64,000 nucleotides of DNA. It comes from Brevibacillus fortis. GTDB lineage: Bacteria; Bacillota; Bacilli; Brevibacillales; Brevibacillaceae. The translations under genes were made by a program, and so were the position numbers. Below the pieces are notes generated by a model. That model was not told the origin of the DNA and ran no database searches. It saw only the letters and a program-made list of their open reading frames with translations. The DNA lies in contig NZ_PXZM01000001.1 in the NCBI RefSeq assembly GCF_003013395.1, positions 141,279 through 205,278 on the forward strand, in the 5' to 3' direction. This document shows, in pieces, positions 42,922 through 52,744 of this stretch (its first letter is position 1; each line of letters opens with the position of its first letter).

Positions 42922-43746
42922 TTATCCAAAAATCGCTTCTCCGATCATTTGTATGGCAATTCCCAAAATCAGAACACGCAAAAACAGCACGATGGTGCGA
43001 CCCTTCATTTTACTGGCGGCAATTGCTCCGAGCTTTCCGCCCACCCATGCTCCTGGTGCGAGCATCGCTGCATACAGCCAGTGTACGTTGTCATGGAAAA
43101 TATTCGTGATTGATCCAACCACCGCGGATAAAAATATAACCAGCATGGACGTAGCTGTGGCAATGTGTGGCGGGAAGCGAAACAAAATCATCATGGCTGG
43201 AACCATAAGAATACCGCCCCCCACGCCAAATAGCGACGAGGTAATCCCTACAAAGAAGGCAAGAGTAATCACGGACCATTTGCTGTATCCGTACACATAT
43301 TCATTTCCTTCGTTGTCGATGAAGTGGCGTTGGACTTCCCACTCGATGCTGCGTGGTTTGATTTTGTCTTTGACCATCAATACGACGAACATGCAGAGCT
43401 GAAACAAGCCAAACAGCAGCGAAAAGCCCTCCACTGCTAGTAATGTATTAAGGTACACGCCCACAATAGCACCTGGTGCACTCCCGATAAAAAAGAGCAG
43501 GGCACTCTCTTTATCTACTTTTTTTTGCTTGAGATAAGAAAGGGAGGAAGAAAGGGCGGTTACCGCAATCACGATCAGCGAAGTCGCCGCTGCTACTTGC
43601 GGGTTCATCGATCCGGGCATGTACCAGTTCGCAAAGAACAACAGTGCAGGCACGAAAAAAATCCCACCACCCAGACCCGCAATACTGCCAATGACGCCAG
43701 CCACGACTCCGATGATGACAAATAAGATGGCAATTGCTACAAGCAT
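42922..43746 (-). CDS. yunE: TauE/SafE-family anion exporter YunE
   Basis: A 274-residue membrane protein with about eight helices in two repeats, containing the family glycines in GSIAGLGGGIFFVPALL and GVGGGILMVPAMM. TauE/SafE proteins move sulfite, sulfonates or related anions. It lies 22 bp upstream of yunD in the same direction, so it is probably in one transcript. Confidence 0.87.
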   Translation of the reverse strand: MLVAIAILFVIIGVVAGVIGSIAGLGGGIFFVPALLFFANWYMPGSMNPQVAAATSLIVIAVTALSSSLSYLKQKKVDKESALLFFIGSAPGAIVGVYLNTLLAVEGFSLLFGLFQLCMFVVLMVKDKIKPRSIEWEVQRHFIDNEGNEYVYGYSKWSVITLAFFVGITSSLFGVGGGILMVPAMMILFRFPPHIATATSMLVIFLSAVVGSITNIFHDNVHWLYAAMLAPGAWVGGKLGAIAASKMKGRTIVLFLRVLILGIAIQMIGEAIFG

Positions 43747-43766
43747 GAACTCCCCTTCTTTCTTGC

Positions 43767-44624
43767 TTACGTGGAGAACAGGTCCATCTGACGAGGATTC
43801 AGACCAGTAGGTGCAAGGCCAAGCATTTCCGAAAACTGCTTCGCATTCGCTGCTGCATCCCCTCCAGAGTTATTGTTGAACAAAATACAGACTTCATCCG
43901 CTTCGCGTTCGAGCAGTCTGATATGTTCCACCCACTCCGCAAGCTCTGTTTCACTGTATCGATATAAATAACGGACATCTCGCCAATTTTGTCCCTCTCC
44001 TGGATCTCTCCAGCCCGCTTTATTGCGCCCATGAAAGCGGACCAACGCCAAGGATGGCTTCGTCACGGCAGGAACAATTGGGACTGAGCCTTTTCCAACT
44101 TGTGGTTCATCACATACGACATGTGTCGCTTCGATCTTGTGCAAGAAATCCAGCGTTCGCTCCGAATACTGTGATTCAAACCAGCTTTGATGGCGAAACT
44201 CCACCGCAAACGGATACGCCTGCATGGCTTGACGACAAGCGGTCACATACTGAACATGCTCTCGGGTACAATCGAACCACGGCGGAAACTGAAACAGCAA
44301 TGCTTTGAGCTTGCCAGCCTCCACGACCGGCTGGATACTCTCCTCGAACTGACGAAACAATTCCCGTCTGCTTCCCGAGGCATCTCCCCGTTGATGTCCC
44401 GTCATCCCCTGATGAGGCTTGACGATAAAGCCAAATCGTTCAGGTGTATCCTTCACCCACGATTCGTAATTTCGCTGTGGTAAAATAGCGTAAAAAGAAC
44501 TATCCACCTCTACAATTGGAAAGTGGCTGGCATATACGGACAGCTTGTCTCGATTGCGTACACCTTGTACGTACAATTCGTGCTGATCGCCCCAGCCGCA
44601 GACTCCCACTTGTATCGTAATCAT
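43767..44624 (-). CDS. yunF: DUF72 family protein YunF
   Basis: A 285-residue TIM-barrel-like DUF72 protein: GVCGW near the N-terminus, VEVDSSFYAIL, EFRHQSW and VRFHGRNK segments typical of the family. Function unknown, possibly a hydrolase or nucleic-acid-related enzyme. It heads the yunF-E-D direction, 20 bp before yunE. Confidence 0.87.
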   Translation of the reverse strand: MITIQVGVCGWGDQHELYVQGVRNRDKLSVYASHFPIVEVDSSFYAILPQRNYESWVKDTPERFGFIVKPHQGMTGHQRGDASGSRRELFRQFEESIQPVVEAGKLKALLFQFPPWFDCTREHVQYVTACRQAMQAYPFAVEFRHQSWFESQYSERTLDFLHKIEATHVVCDEPQVGKGSVPIVPAVTKPSLALVRFHGRNKAGWRDPGEGQNWRDVRYLYRYSETELAEWVEHIRLLEREADEVCILFNNNSGGDAAANAKQFSEMLGLAPTGLNPRQMDLFST

Positions 44625-44676
44625 CGAATGCTAACCTCCAAATCATGGCCGAATAGAGAAGAAGGACGGAAGCCGA

Positions 44677-45183
44677 ATGAAAAATCCCGCTTGGTTGGGT
44701 GAACCCTTTGCGATTAAGGATAACAAAATATTCCTGACGAAAAAAGTAGCGAAACGCCTCCTGGCCGAAGCACAAGAGGCGTTTCCTTATGAATATTCAG
44801 CATTGCTCGCAGGTCGTGGAGCAACGATTACGGCCTGTGTACCGATGCCCGTCTCACCCGACAAGCACGTGTTCGCTTGGGATGGGCCAACTTTTCTTCA
44901 AGCCTTGCAGCACATCCGCAAGCTCAATCTTCAATGGTTGGGTGTCTTGCATACTCACCCCCACACGCCTCCGATCCCTTCTATACACGACATAGCAGGC
45001 TGGCATTATCCTACGCTCAGCTATTGGATTGTGGGACTCGCAACCGCACAGCCAGAATGGTGTGTCTATCAATGGGTACAGGATGGAAATAGCGGCTCAT
45101 TTGAAGCACGCAACTACACACTGACAGATGCGGCTTGTGACGATGAGGAAGCCAGAGGTTCTTCGGCTCCAAAAAACTCTTGA
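44677..45183 (+). CDS. JAMM/MPN-domain metalloprotease-like protein
   Basis: The 168-residue protein has the JAMM zinc signature HxHP-x6-S-x2-D at 92-105 (HTHPHTPPIPSIHD) and the partner Glu39 in PYEYSAL, so a catalytic site is complete. Prokaryotic relatives remove small modifiers or process sulfur-carrier proteins. No ThiS/MoaD-like gene is adjacent. Its last 70 bp overlap the 3' end of the convergent aspartokinase gene, so the C-terminal ~23 residues may be spurious or shared coding. Confidence 0.82.
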   Translation: MKNPAWLGEPFAIKDNKIFLTKKVAKRLLAEAQEAFPYEYSALLAGRGATITACVPMPVSPDKHVFAWDGPTFLQALQHIRKLNLQWLGVLHTHPHTPPIPSIHDIAGWHYPTLSYWIVGLATAQPEWCVYQWVQDGNSGSFEARNYTLTDAACDDEEARGSSAPKNS

Positions 45184-46517
45184 TACAAAGCAATCACAGC
45201 ACGATCTGCCTCTTCGGCTTTTACCCCGAACATCATGCTTACTTCCGATGACCCCTGATTGATCATTTCCAGATTGATTTTCGCAGTAGCCAACGCAGCA
45301 GTGGCTCTCGCAGTTGTCCCCACAGATTGACGCATACCCTCTCCGACAATCATGACGAGTGCAAGACTATGCTGAACCGCGACATCATCAGCGAACAGCT
45401 CTCGGCGGATGCGTTCCACAATCCGTTGTTCCTTGTCTGCCGTGAGATCGCGCTCGCGCAGAATGACGGAAATGTTATCGATTCCAGATGGAGTATGCTC
45501 ATACGAAAGCTCTTCCTCCTCCAGAATTTGCAGCAGCTTGCGACCAAAGCCAATTTCGCGGTTCATCAAATACTTGCTGACGTAAATACTGCAAAAGCCG
45601 CTGTCACTTGCAATACCCGACACTCTGTTTGTAGCAAATCCTCGCTCGGCCACAATCATTGTACCAGGCGCAGACGGGTTGTTCGTATTCTTGATGCATA
45701 CGGGTATATCCGCTTGAAACGCGGGAATCAACGCTTCCTCGTGGAACACACTAAAACCGGAATAGGACAGCTCCCTCATCTCTCGATACGTAATCTCTGT
45801 CACCTTTTTCGGATCGGCAATCAGATTCGGATTGACCACATATACAGAATCGACATCGGTAAAATTCTCGTAGACTTCTGCATGAACCGCCGCAGCCAGA
45901 ATCGATCCCGTAATATCCGAGCCACCGCGTGAAAAAGTAACTAGATCACCGGCACGCGAATAGCCGAAGAAGCCAGGGAAAATGACAATCCCCTCCTGCT
46001 CTTTCAATGTCGCCAATTTGGCATACGCTTCGGGCAGAATATGAGCATTGCTTGCCTCATCTGTAACGAGCATTCCTGCATCCTTTGGATTAATGTAGGA
46101 CGCCACCTCGCCCAAGCTCTGCAAATAATGAGCAACAACTTTGGCGCATGTATCCTCTCCCGCAGCTTTTACCGAATCCATAAATCTTTCCGCGGACAAG
46201 CCCGCCTTGTTTGCCAGTACCTCCCCGAGCTCCGCTTCGATCGCTTGACCAATCTCGGCAGAAAGCCCTAGACCTGCCACAATCTCCTGATAGCGTAAGA
46301 AAATTGCTTGTTTCGCTTCCTCTGTAGGCTCCCCAGTCAAAAATCGCTCAGCATAAGCGATTAACAAATCAGTAACCTTCGTGTCTTCCTTGTGCCGTTT
46401 CCCAGGTGCCGATACAACAATGAATCGTCTGTCACGATCCGCCCTAACAATTTGGCATACTTTTTTTATTTGTTCGGCATTCGCCAGTGATGTTCCCCCA
46501 AATTTTGCTACCTTCAT
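45114..46517 (-). CDS. Aspartate kinase
   Basis: A 467-residue aspartokinase that phosphorylates aspartate at the head of Lys/Met/Thr synthesis. It has KFGGTSLAN at the N-terminus, FSRGGSDITGSI for the kinase core, and two C-terminal ACT domains (from about SGIASDSGF), the feedback site. Length and architecture match B. subtilis aspartokinase III (ThrD/YclM) rather than the two-subunit LysC. ATG 46517 has GGAGG 8 nt upstream. No lysine riboswitch is seen. It overlaps the JAMM gene at the 3' end. Confidence 0.9.
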   Translation of the reverse strand: MKVAKFGGTSLANAEQIKKVCQIVRADRDRRFIVVSAPGKRHKEDTKVTDLLIAYAERFLTGEPTEEAKQAIFLRYQEIVAGLGLSAEIGQAIEAELGEVLANKAGLSAERFMDSVKAAGEDTCAKVVAHYLQSLGEVASYINPKDAGMLVTDEASNAHILPEAYAKLATLKEQEGIVIFPGFFGYSRAGDLVTFSRGGSDITGSILAAAVHAEVYENFTDVDSVYVVNPNLIADPKKVTEITYREMRELSYSGFSVFHEEALIPAFQADIPVCIKNTNNPSAPGTMIVAERGFATNRVSGIASDSGFCSIYVSKYLMNREIGFGRKLLQILEEEELSYEHTPSGIDNISVILRERDLTADKEQRIVERIRRELFADDVAVQHSLALVMIVGEGMRQSVGTTARATAALATAKINLEMINQGSSEVSMMFGVKAEEADRAVIALYQEFFGAEEPLASSSSQAASVSV

Positions 46518-46704
46518 GATCGATTCCTCCATCTAACTCTCACGTCTTATGCTGTTACTAGCTTAATTTATCCACACAAAAAGAACAAGTGTCTTTTCCA
46601 CAGGGACATAAAAGAATATTCATCTAGAGTTGGCGCATAGTAACGGTGAGCACATCATCAGTACAGCTACCTAGCACGAAAGTCTCTGGCAACGAGGTGA
46701 ACGA

Positions 46705-47457
46705 ATGAAAAAGCATATCCTCTTTTTCCCCCTTTTACTGGCTGTCATTCTTGCTCCTTCCTTCAGTGAGACAGCCAGTGCGATTCGGGGAAAAAATCGC
46801 GAGTATTACGAAACAAGAGGAGATATCGTTTGGGAAGTGCCGACAGAGAGCAAAGTGATTGCCCTTACCTTTGACGATGGTCCTGATCAGATATACACTC
46901 TTCAGATCGCCGCGCTGCTGAAGCAGTATCAAGCCAAATCTACCTTTTTTGTCGTAGGCAATCGTGTGAGCCAGTACCCAGAAATCGTCAAATCTCTCGC
47001 GAATGATCAACATGAGATTGCGAATCACACTTACAGTCATCCAGATATTCGAAAGCTGTCAGCGAATCGACTGTTGGAAGAGGTGCAAAAAACACAGGAG
47101 ACGATATATTCGACAACAGGGGTTCGTCCCACCCTCTTTCGTCCTCCGGGGGGATATTATAGCGAAACCGTCGTCGAAACAGCCAAGCAAGCCGGTTTTC
47201 TCGTGATCATGTGGTCGTGGCATCAAGACACACGTGATTGGACCGATCCCGGTGTAATAAAAATCGTCAACAAGGTTTTGAACAACGCTCGGAATGGTGA
47301 CATCGTGCTATTTCATGATTACGGAGGCAACCGAAAACAGACCGTACAAGCTCTCGAGCAAATATTGCCTGAGTTGAAAAAAAGAGGGTATAAGTTCGTA
47401 ACGGTCAGCGAATTGTTGAGAGGATATGGACGTGCGAAGCAGGTAGACTATCCTTGA
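46705..47457 (+). CDS. Exported polysaccharide deacetylase
   Basis: A 250-residue CE4 (NodB) enzyme with a signal peptide. Motifs are TFDDGPD (Asp57, Asp58), HTYSHPD (His108, His112; with Asp58 the metal triad), RPPGGYY and the late LFHDYGG. It probably removes acetyl groups from peptidoglycan or another surface glycan. Single gene divergent from aspartokinase; a strong bidirectional terminator follows. Confidence 0.92.
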   Translation: MKKHILFFPLLLAVILAPSFSETASAIRGKNREYYETRGDIVWEVPTESKVIALTFDDGPDQIYTLQIAALLKQYQAKSTFFVVGNRVSQYPEIVKSLANDQHEIANHTYSHPDIRKLSANRLLEEVQKTQETIYSTTGVRPTLFRPPGGYYSETVVETAKQAGFLVIMWSWHQDTRDWTDPGVIKIVNKVLNNARNGDIVLFHDYGGNRKQTVQALEQILPELKKRGYKFVTVSELLRGYGRAKQVDYP

Positions 47458-47470
47458 TTTTCTTCCCATG

Positions 47471-47502
47471 AAAAAGTGCCCCTCGCTTAAAAGGGGCACT
47501 TC
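47471..47502. terminator. Bidirectional terminator between the deacetylase gene and floT
   Basis: AAGTGCCCCT/AGGGGCACTT stem with 8-nt loop. The A run to its left gives a T run on the minus strand. Confidence 0.88.
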
Positions 47503-47519
47503 TCCTCTGATCGATTCGG

Positions 47520-49061
47520 TTATTCCTTTTCGTTCTCCAAAATAGAATCCGTCTCTACCTGAACTTTTACGGGTACAGGCTGTTGCTGTGTGGGCGCGGT
47601 ACCACCCTTTTGCATAAAGTCTGAGATCATTTTGTTCATATCCAAACCGGATACGTCTTTTAGCATCTCTGGCAGTTGGGCCATCAACTTCGTGACATTC
47701 CCGCTCAGACGATTGACGCCATCTCCCTGACCGCCTCCTGCATCCACGATCGTTACCTTGTCGATCGCCTTCATTGGCTCGGCAATTTTCTCAGCCAGTT
47801 CAGGGAGCATTTTCGCAATAATATCGAGTACAGCTGCATGACCGAATTTTTCAAAGGCTTCAGCCAGCTTCTCTTTCCCTTCTGCTTCGGCTTCGAGCTT
47901 GAGTCGTGTGACTTCTGCCTCGGCACTACCGCGGGCTTTTTCAGCTTCGGCAATCGCCAAGCCTTCCAGACGCTTCTGCTCGGCATTTGCTTTTGCTTCT
48001 GCCTCAATGCGGTACTTGATCGCGTCTGCTTCTCTCAGCTTCTTCGCTTTTTCCGCTTCTGCGGCCTGTTCCACAGAGTAACGATCGGCGTCGGCCTTTT
48101 TCTTCACTTCCGCATCATATTGCTTTTCACGGCGAAGAATTTCTTTTTCCTCCAGCTCGATTTCCTTCTGCTTGCGGACGAGATCGACCTTCATCTCTTC
48201 TTCCGTAACCTGCTGCTTGGCGACAGCTTCTTGCAGCTTGTAGGCTTGGTCCGCGCTCGCCTTCGCTTTGTCCTGCTCTTGTTTAAACGCCGCTACCTTC
48301 AGCTCTTTTTCCTTCTCTGCTTCGGCAATGTTCGTTTCTTTCAGCAGCTCTGCCTTGCGTGCCTCTTCCTCTGCCTGAGCCTGCTTGATCCGCGCTTCTT
48401 TGTCTGCATCAGCCTGCGAGATGGTCGCATCACGCTTCACTGCAGCGATTTGCGGTATTCCAAGAGCAGCTAAATAGCCGTTTTTGTCGCGGACATCCTT
48501 GATCGTGAAGCTGACAACGGACAGCCCCATTTTCTTCAAATCCTTCGTCGCTACTGCTTGCACCTCTTGCGCGAATCGCTCACGGTTCTTGTAAATTTCC
48601 TCTACCGTCATACTGCCGAGGATTGCCCGCAAATAGCCTTCGAGTACTTCCTGTGCTTCTCCGCGCAGTGCCTCGTCACTCTTGCCCATAAATTGCTCGG
48701 CTGCGGTCGCGATATCTTCAATCGAACCGCCTACCTTGATAATCGCAACGCCATCTGCCATGACTGGAACGCCCTGCTCGGTATATACCTCAGGAGTCGA
48801 TACGTCCAGCTTATGAGACAAAAGACTCAGAAAGTTTGCTTGTTGAAAAATAGGGAGAATAAATGCGCCGCCTCCGCGGACGATCTTCATTTTGCGTCCG
48901 GATTCGTCACTGAGTACGTTTTTCGAGCCGAGATAGCTCCCCGTCACGATCATGGCTTCATCTGCACCTACTGTTTTGTAACGGGCCCAAAAGGCAATAC
49001 CCAAAACGAGAAAGACTGCGACGACAACACCTACTACCGTCAAAATACCAGGATCTAACAT
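47520..49061 (-). CDS. floT: Flotillin
   Basis: A 513-residue flotillin: an N-terminal membrane hairpin (VVGVVVAVFLVLGIAFW), an SPFH/PHB domain (about 30-220), then a long Ala/Glu/Lys coiled coil with EA-rich repeats and a short C-terminal tail. It organises functional membrane microdomains in Bacilli. The start overlaps the upstream yuaF-like stop by one base (TGATG). This is the FloT (YuaG) type operon arrangement. Confidence 0.92.
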   Translation of the reverse strand: MLDPGILTVVGVVVAVFLVLGIAFWARYKTVGADEAMIVTGSYLGSKNVLSDESGRKMKIVRGGGAFILPIFQQANFLSLLSHKLDVSTPEVYTEQGVPVMADGVAIIKVGGSIEDIATAAEQFMGKSDEALRGEAQEVLEGYLRAILGSMTVEEIYKNRERFAQEVQAVATKDLKKMGLSVVSFTIKDVRDKNGYLAALGIPQIAAVKRDATISQADADKEARIKQAQAEEEARKAELLKETNIAEAEKEKELKVAAFKQEQDKAKASADQAYKLQEAVAKQQVTEEEMKVDLVRKQKEIELEEKEILRREKQYDAEVKKKADADRYSVEQAAEAEKAKKLREADAIKYRIEAEAKANAEQKRLEGLAIAEAEKARGSAEAEVTRLKLEAEAEGKEKLAEAFEKFGHAAVLDIIAKMLPELAEKIAEPMKAIDKVTIVDAGGGQGDGVNRLSGNVTKLMAQLPEMLKDVSGLDMNKMISDFMQKGGTAPTQQQPVPVKVQVETDSILENEKE

Positions 49062-49600
49062 CACTTCTCATCTCCTTCGCCAGATTCAGTGTAAAAGGGG
49101 ATCACATACAAGACATGGTCACGCACCTCTACCACCACGACACGGGTTCCTTGCGGGATAATCTGACCCTCAAGACTCGCCGCCATATGGTAAGTGGTAC
49201 CACTAATCATCGGCAGCAGCACTTCTCCCAGTCCTTTTGCAGGAATCGTCGTCCCGACTTCACCCAGCTTCCCTCCAAGCTGACTCATGGAATAGCTCGT
49301 GGAATTTTCCGCTTGGCTCATTGGCTTTACCCACAGGAAGTACGAGACAAGAGCCAAAGCGATGCCAATGACAGCAGCCAGCATCAACACGACAAGCGCA
49401 CCAAGAGAAGTGTACCGAGATAGCAAATACCCCGCTCCGCCAAAGGCGGTCATGCCGCTGACCAACAAAATGGGCTGTGCAAAAGGCAGATGCAAATGTC
49501 CCAGCCAATCCGAGAGCGCATCGCCAAACAACAGCGAGATCAGCGTGTAGATTAGACCAAGGACAAGGCAGACCATGTAGACGGTTTCAAGTACGCCCAC
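49061..49600 (-). CDS. yuaF: NfeD-like membrane protein YuaF
   Basis: The 179-residue protein has about four hydrophobic helices, followed by an OB-fold NfeD domain (from LGGKLGEVGTTIPAKGLGEVL). It is the partner encoded upstream of floT in B. subtilis, where the two localise together in the membrane. It is translationally coupled to floT. In B. subtilis the operon is under sigma-W; I see no clear sigma-W site here. Confidence 0.87.
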   Translation of the reverse strand: MGVLETVYMVCLVLGLIYTLISLLFGDALSDWLGHLHLPFAQPILLVSGMTAFGGAGYLLSRYTSLGALVVLMLAAVIGIALALVSYFLWVKPMSQAENSTSYSMSQLGGKLGEVGTTIPAKGLGEVLLPMISGTTYHMAASLEGQIIPQGTRVVVVEVRDHVLYVIPFYTESGEGDEK

Positions 49601-49687
49601 GACTGTTCCCCCTTTCTAAAATTGCCTCTATAGTGCATACGAGTGAGATGGAAATTAGTTTCATAAATAAGGAAATACTCCCTTTTC

Positions 49688-51124
49688 TTATCGCTTTTTA
49701 TGCTGAAGGACTCTTTGGATACGGCGTATTCCTTCCTCGATGTTCGCCTTGCCCTCCCACGAATAGGTCAGACGCAGCCAGCCCGCTTCCGCTCCATAGA
49801 CGCTGCCAGGTGTAAATACGACACCCTCTCTGATCGCATCATCCAGCAATTCCTTTTCGTCCCTGGGATTTAGCAACCGACACCAAATATGATAGCTGCC
49901 ACCCGGTTCATTCCATACGGCATAATCGGAGAGATGGTTGTGCATGGCGCGCACCATCGTTTGTTGCTGCTCCAACAAGTACCGAGACATTCGATCCTGC
50001 TGCTCGTGCCAGCACTCACGCTCTATAAATTGGCGGGCGAATTGTTGGGAGACACTGCTCGTGCCAAAGTCCATTTGCTGCTTGGCATCGGCCAGTCTTT
50101 CTACGACAGATCTTGGTCCCACCAGCCAACCAATCCGCAAGCCTGGCGCAATCGTTTTGGAGAGACTCCCGACATACAGAACAGCACCTGTCTTGTCGAT
50201 GGCTTTGATCGGCTTGGGCGGTCTAGAGCTTCCAGCCAGTGTCAACGCACCGTAAGCGTCGTCCTCCACAAGTGGCAAGCGCAGCTCCTGACAAATATCG
50301 AGCAACTGGGCTCGCCGTGCCTCGCTCAATATCGTCCCCGTTGGATTATGATAGGTCGGGTTCGCGAAAACCATGCGAATGCGATGCTCCCGCTGCAAGT
50401 CGTAGACAGCCTCGGGTACAATACCGTCCTCATCCATCGGCAAGCGAAATAAACGCAGGCCTGCTGAACTGAATAAGGGCAAGGAATACGAATAAGAGGG
50501 GCCCTCCATTGCGATTGCATCCCCAGGATTCAAGAGACATAGTGTAATGAGATGCAGTGCCTGCTGCGCTCCTGACGTCACCAAAATTTCGTCGGGAGAA
50601 GCGTGAATGCCGTAGTTTTCGTGCAAATGCACAGCCAGTGCCTCACGCAGACGCGGCTCTCCCTTTGGATGCGCATAGCCCAGCTCAAGCTTGATTTCTT
50701 TTTCTTCCCCCGGCGTTGCTGGTATCAATGATGGGATTATCGTCGTTGCCAATTCAGCCTTTGCCAGATTGATGATCGATGAATCGAAACACGCATCCTG
50801 AATACGTTTCGCGAGTGGATAGGCTGGCAAGAAGGCGCCACCATTCGTGTAGGTATACCAGTTTGGCATTTGTTTGACGCCCCACAAATCACGACTGACC
50901 CAAGTACCGCTCCCTTGCCACGATTGTAAAATACCTTTTGCCCGCAGCTCTTCATACGCTGCCGATACAGTCCCGCGATTGACGCCAAAGCGCCGTGCCA
51001 ACACTCTTTCCGGCGGCAGAGAGGTGCCAGGGGACAGTACTCCCAGCACAATCTGTCGTTCCAGCTCTTTGGCGATTTGCATATAGATCGGAACTCCCGT
51101 GTCTTTGTCCGGCTTCCATTCCAT
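49688..51124 (-). CDS. MocR-family GntR/aminotransferase regulator
   Basis: A 478-residue fusion of an N-terminal GntR winged helix (about 8-75; LPPERVLARRFGVNRGTV) and a fold-type I aminotransferase domain with the PLP lysine in VGSLSKTIAPGLRIG. MocR proteins sense PLP or amino-group ligands and usually regulate a divergent neighbour; here that is an EamA transporter gene 147 bp away. ATG 51124 has GGAGGACGG upstream. Confidence 0.9.
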   Translation of the reverse strand: MEWKPDKDTGVPIYMQIAKELERQIVLGVLSPGTSLPPERVLARRFGVNRGTVSAAYEELRAKGILQSWQGSGTWVSRDLWGVKQMPNWYTYTNGGAFLPAYPLAKRIQDACFDSSIINLAKAELATTIIPSLIPATPGEEKEIKLELGYAHPKGEPRLREALAVHLHENYGIHASPDEILVTSGAQQALHLITLCLLNPGDAIAMEGPSYSYSLPLFSSAGLRLFRLPMDEDGIVPEAVYDLQREHRIRMVFANPTYHNPTGTILSEARRAQLLDICQELRLPLVEDDAYGALTLAGSSRPPKPIKAIDKTGAVLYVGSLSKTIAPGLRIGWLVGPRSVVERLADAKQQMDFGTSSVSQQFARQFIERECWHEQQDRMSRYLLEQQQTMVRAMHNHLSDYAVWNEPGGSYHIWCRLLNPRDEKELLDDAIREGVVFTPGSVYGAEAGWLRLTYSWEGKANIEEGIRRIQRVLQHKKR

Positions 51125-51271
51125 CCCTATCCGTCCTCCACACTTGCTGTTTCCCCTCCCTTTCGACAAATTGGCTTACTGCTCCTGCTGCCAATTGGCT
51201 CTACCGTTTCTGATCGTTCGCCTCTAAGATGGAACAACAGAAACTTTTATTCGACAAAGGATGGGGTTCGG

Positions 51272-52213
51272 ATGAGTGCACAGCTTCCTATCGAGAATCA
51301 GCACGTACAAAAAGAGCAGCCAACCACTCCTGACCAGCTGCATGCAGAGAAAATGGGCTTGCTGTATGGCTTCATCGGGGTGCTTAGCTTCAGCTTGACC
51401 TTGCCCGTAACAAAGGTGGTTGTTACCGTGCTCTCTCCCCTCTCGGCAGGGTTGGGACGAGCGTTGATCGCAGCAGTACTGGCTGCTTTGTTGCTCCTAA
51501 TCAAACGAGTTCCGTTTCCTACCTGGCAAGAGACAAAAAAACTGTTGCTCGTATCTGCCGGCGTAGTAGCGGGCTTCCCGTTTTTCTCGTCTTGGGCGAT
51601 GGAGAGAGTGCCTGCTACCCACGGCGCAGTCATCATCGCACTATTGCCATTGGCTACGGCAGGCGCAGCGATATTTTTTTCAGGAGAACGCCCCACCCGG
51701 AAGTATTGGATTTCTAGTGCGATTGCCTGTGTAACGATTCTCGCCTACGCGATCAGTTCTGGCTTTGGTGCCCTCCAATGGGCGGATCTCGCCTTACTCG
51801 GGGCAGTCATCAGTGCTGCGATCGGATACGCAGTCGGCGGTGAACTCTCCAAGACGATGGGCGGTTGGCAGGTCATCAGTTGGTCGTTGATTTTCGCCTT
51901 TCCTTTTCTCATTGTTCCGCTCGCAGGTCCTCTCCTCGCTGAATTAAAACAAGCTACTTGGCCCGTCTGGATCGGTTTTGGCTATATTAGCGTAATCAGT
52001 ATGTTTCTCGGATTTTTCGCCTGGTATCACGGTCTGGCACTCGGCGGCGTCTCTAAAGTCAGTCAAATTCAATACCTTCAACCCTTTTTATCGATCATCG
52101 CAGCCTGGCTCCTCCTGTCCGAGCCATTGACCCTCGGTGCTGTTCTTTCGGCTATCATTGTCGTGTTGGCTGTCGCAAAAGGAAGAAAAGCTTCCATTCA
52201 GCAAAAAGTGTAA
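51272..52213 (+). CDS. EamA/DMT-family transporter
   Basis: A 313-residue membrane protein with two EamA repeats (about ten helices) after a hydrophilic N-terminus of 30 residues. It probably exports a small metabolite or amino acid derivative. It is divergent from the MocR regulator gene, the likely control. The intergenic region holds a direct repeat of ATTGGCT near 51170 and 51194. ATG 51272 chosen by AAAGGA; the long upstream extension overlaps the regulator gene. Confidence 0.88.
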   Translation: MSAQLPIENQHVQKEQPTTPDQLHAEKMGLLYGFIGVLSFSLTLPVTKVVVTVLSPLSAGLGRALIAAVLAALLLLIKRVPFPTWQETKKLLLVSAGVVAGFPFFSSWAMERVPATHGAVIIALLPLATAGAAIFFSGERPTRKYWISSAIACVTILAYAISSGFGALQWADLALLGAVISAAIGYAVGGELSKTMGGWQVISWSLIFAFPFLIVPLAGPLLAELKQATWPVWIGFGYISVISMFLGFFAWYHGLALGGVSKVSQIQYLQPFLSIIAAWLLLSEPLTLGAVLSAIIVVLAVAKGRKASIQQKV

Positions 52214-52220
52214 GTAAAAA

Positions 52221-52256
52221 ACACCGCTCCTCTTCACTAGGGAAAGGGCGGTGTCT
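52221..52256. terminator. Bidirectional terminator between the EamA and Nudix genes
   Basis: ACACCGC/GCGGTGT stem with an inner pairing. The run of A on its left gives a T run on the minus strand, and weaker T's follow on the plus strand. Confidence 0.75.
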
Positions 52257-52263
52257 CTTGTTT

Positions 52264-52728
52264 TTATTCTGCTTGACTCAACATATTTCCCAAGTACATC
52301 GGCTGATAAGTGGGATCAGACAAGACTTGCTTGACTTGATCCGGGCGTGTTTTGTGGTCGTTCGGCAGTTGCTTCCACTCGTCTAGCGTGACCCAGCCAG
52401 CCCATTCGATTTCTTCATCGACGATACCACCTGGCGTAGGATTCGTCTCTTCACCGATGAGTTTCGCCAGCACTCCCACTCCGACTGTATGCTTGCCGTT
52501 CCCTTCCTGATCGATCCGATCGTCTATCCAGATCAATCGCTCCATTTCCACGAGGAGGCCGGTTTCTTCCATCACTTCTCTTTTCGCCGCGTCTGGAATC
52601 GCTTCCAAATATTCTACGATTCCCCCTGGCAGGTTGTAAAAGATGCCTCGTTGTGTCTGCTCACGGATGAGGAGGACTTTCCCTTCGTGTTCCACTACTA
52701 CGGTGACTCTCAAGCGAATCGCTGACAT
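52264..52728 (-). CDS. Nudix hydrolase
   Basis: A 154-residue Nudix protein with the full box Gx5Ex7REUxEExGU at about 36-58 (starting GGIVEYLE, then REVMEETG). It hydrolyses a nucleoside-diphosphate-linked compound; the substrate is not readable. ATG 52728 chosen by GGGAG. It follows the SUFU-domain gene by 16 bp in one operon and ends at a shared terminator. Confidence 0.88.
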   Translation of the reverse strand: MSAIRLRVTVVVEHEGKVLLIREQTQRGIFYNLPGGIVEYLEAIPDAAKREVMEETGLLVEMERLIWIDDRIDQEGNGKHTVGVGVLAKLIGEETNPTPGGIVDEEIEWAGWVTLDEWKQLPNDHKTRPDQVKQVLSDPTYQPMYLGNMLSQAE

Positions 52729-52744
52729 TTCGCTCGCTCCCTTC

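Noticed and set aside
46620..46700. Possible lysine riboswitch (L-box) near aspartokinase
   Set aside because: AGAGTTGGCGC and AGTAAC fragments are on the plus strand, facing away from the aspartokinase gene, and the rest of the L-box core is missing.
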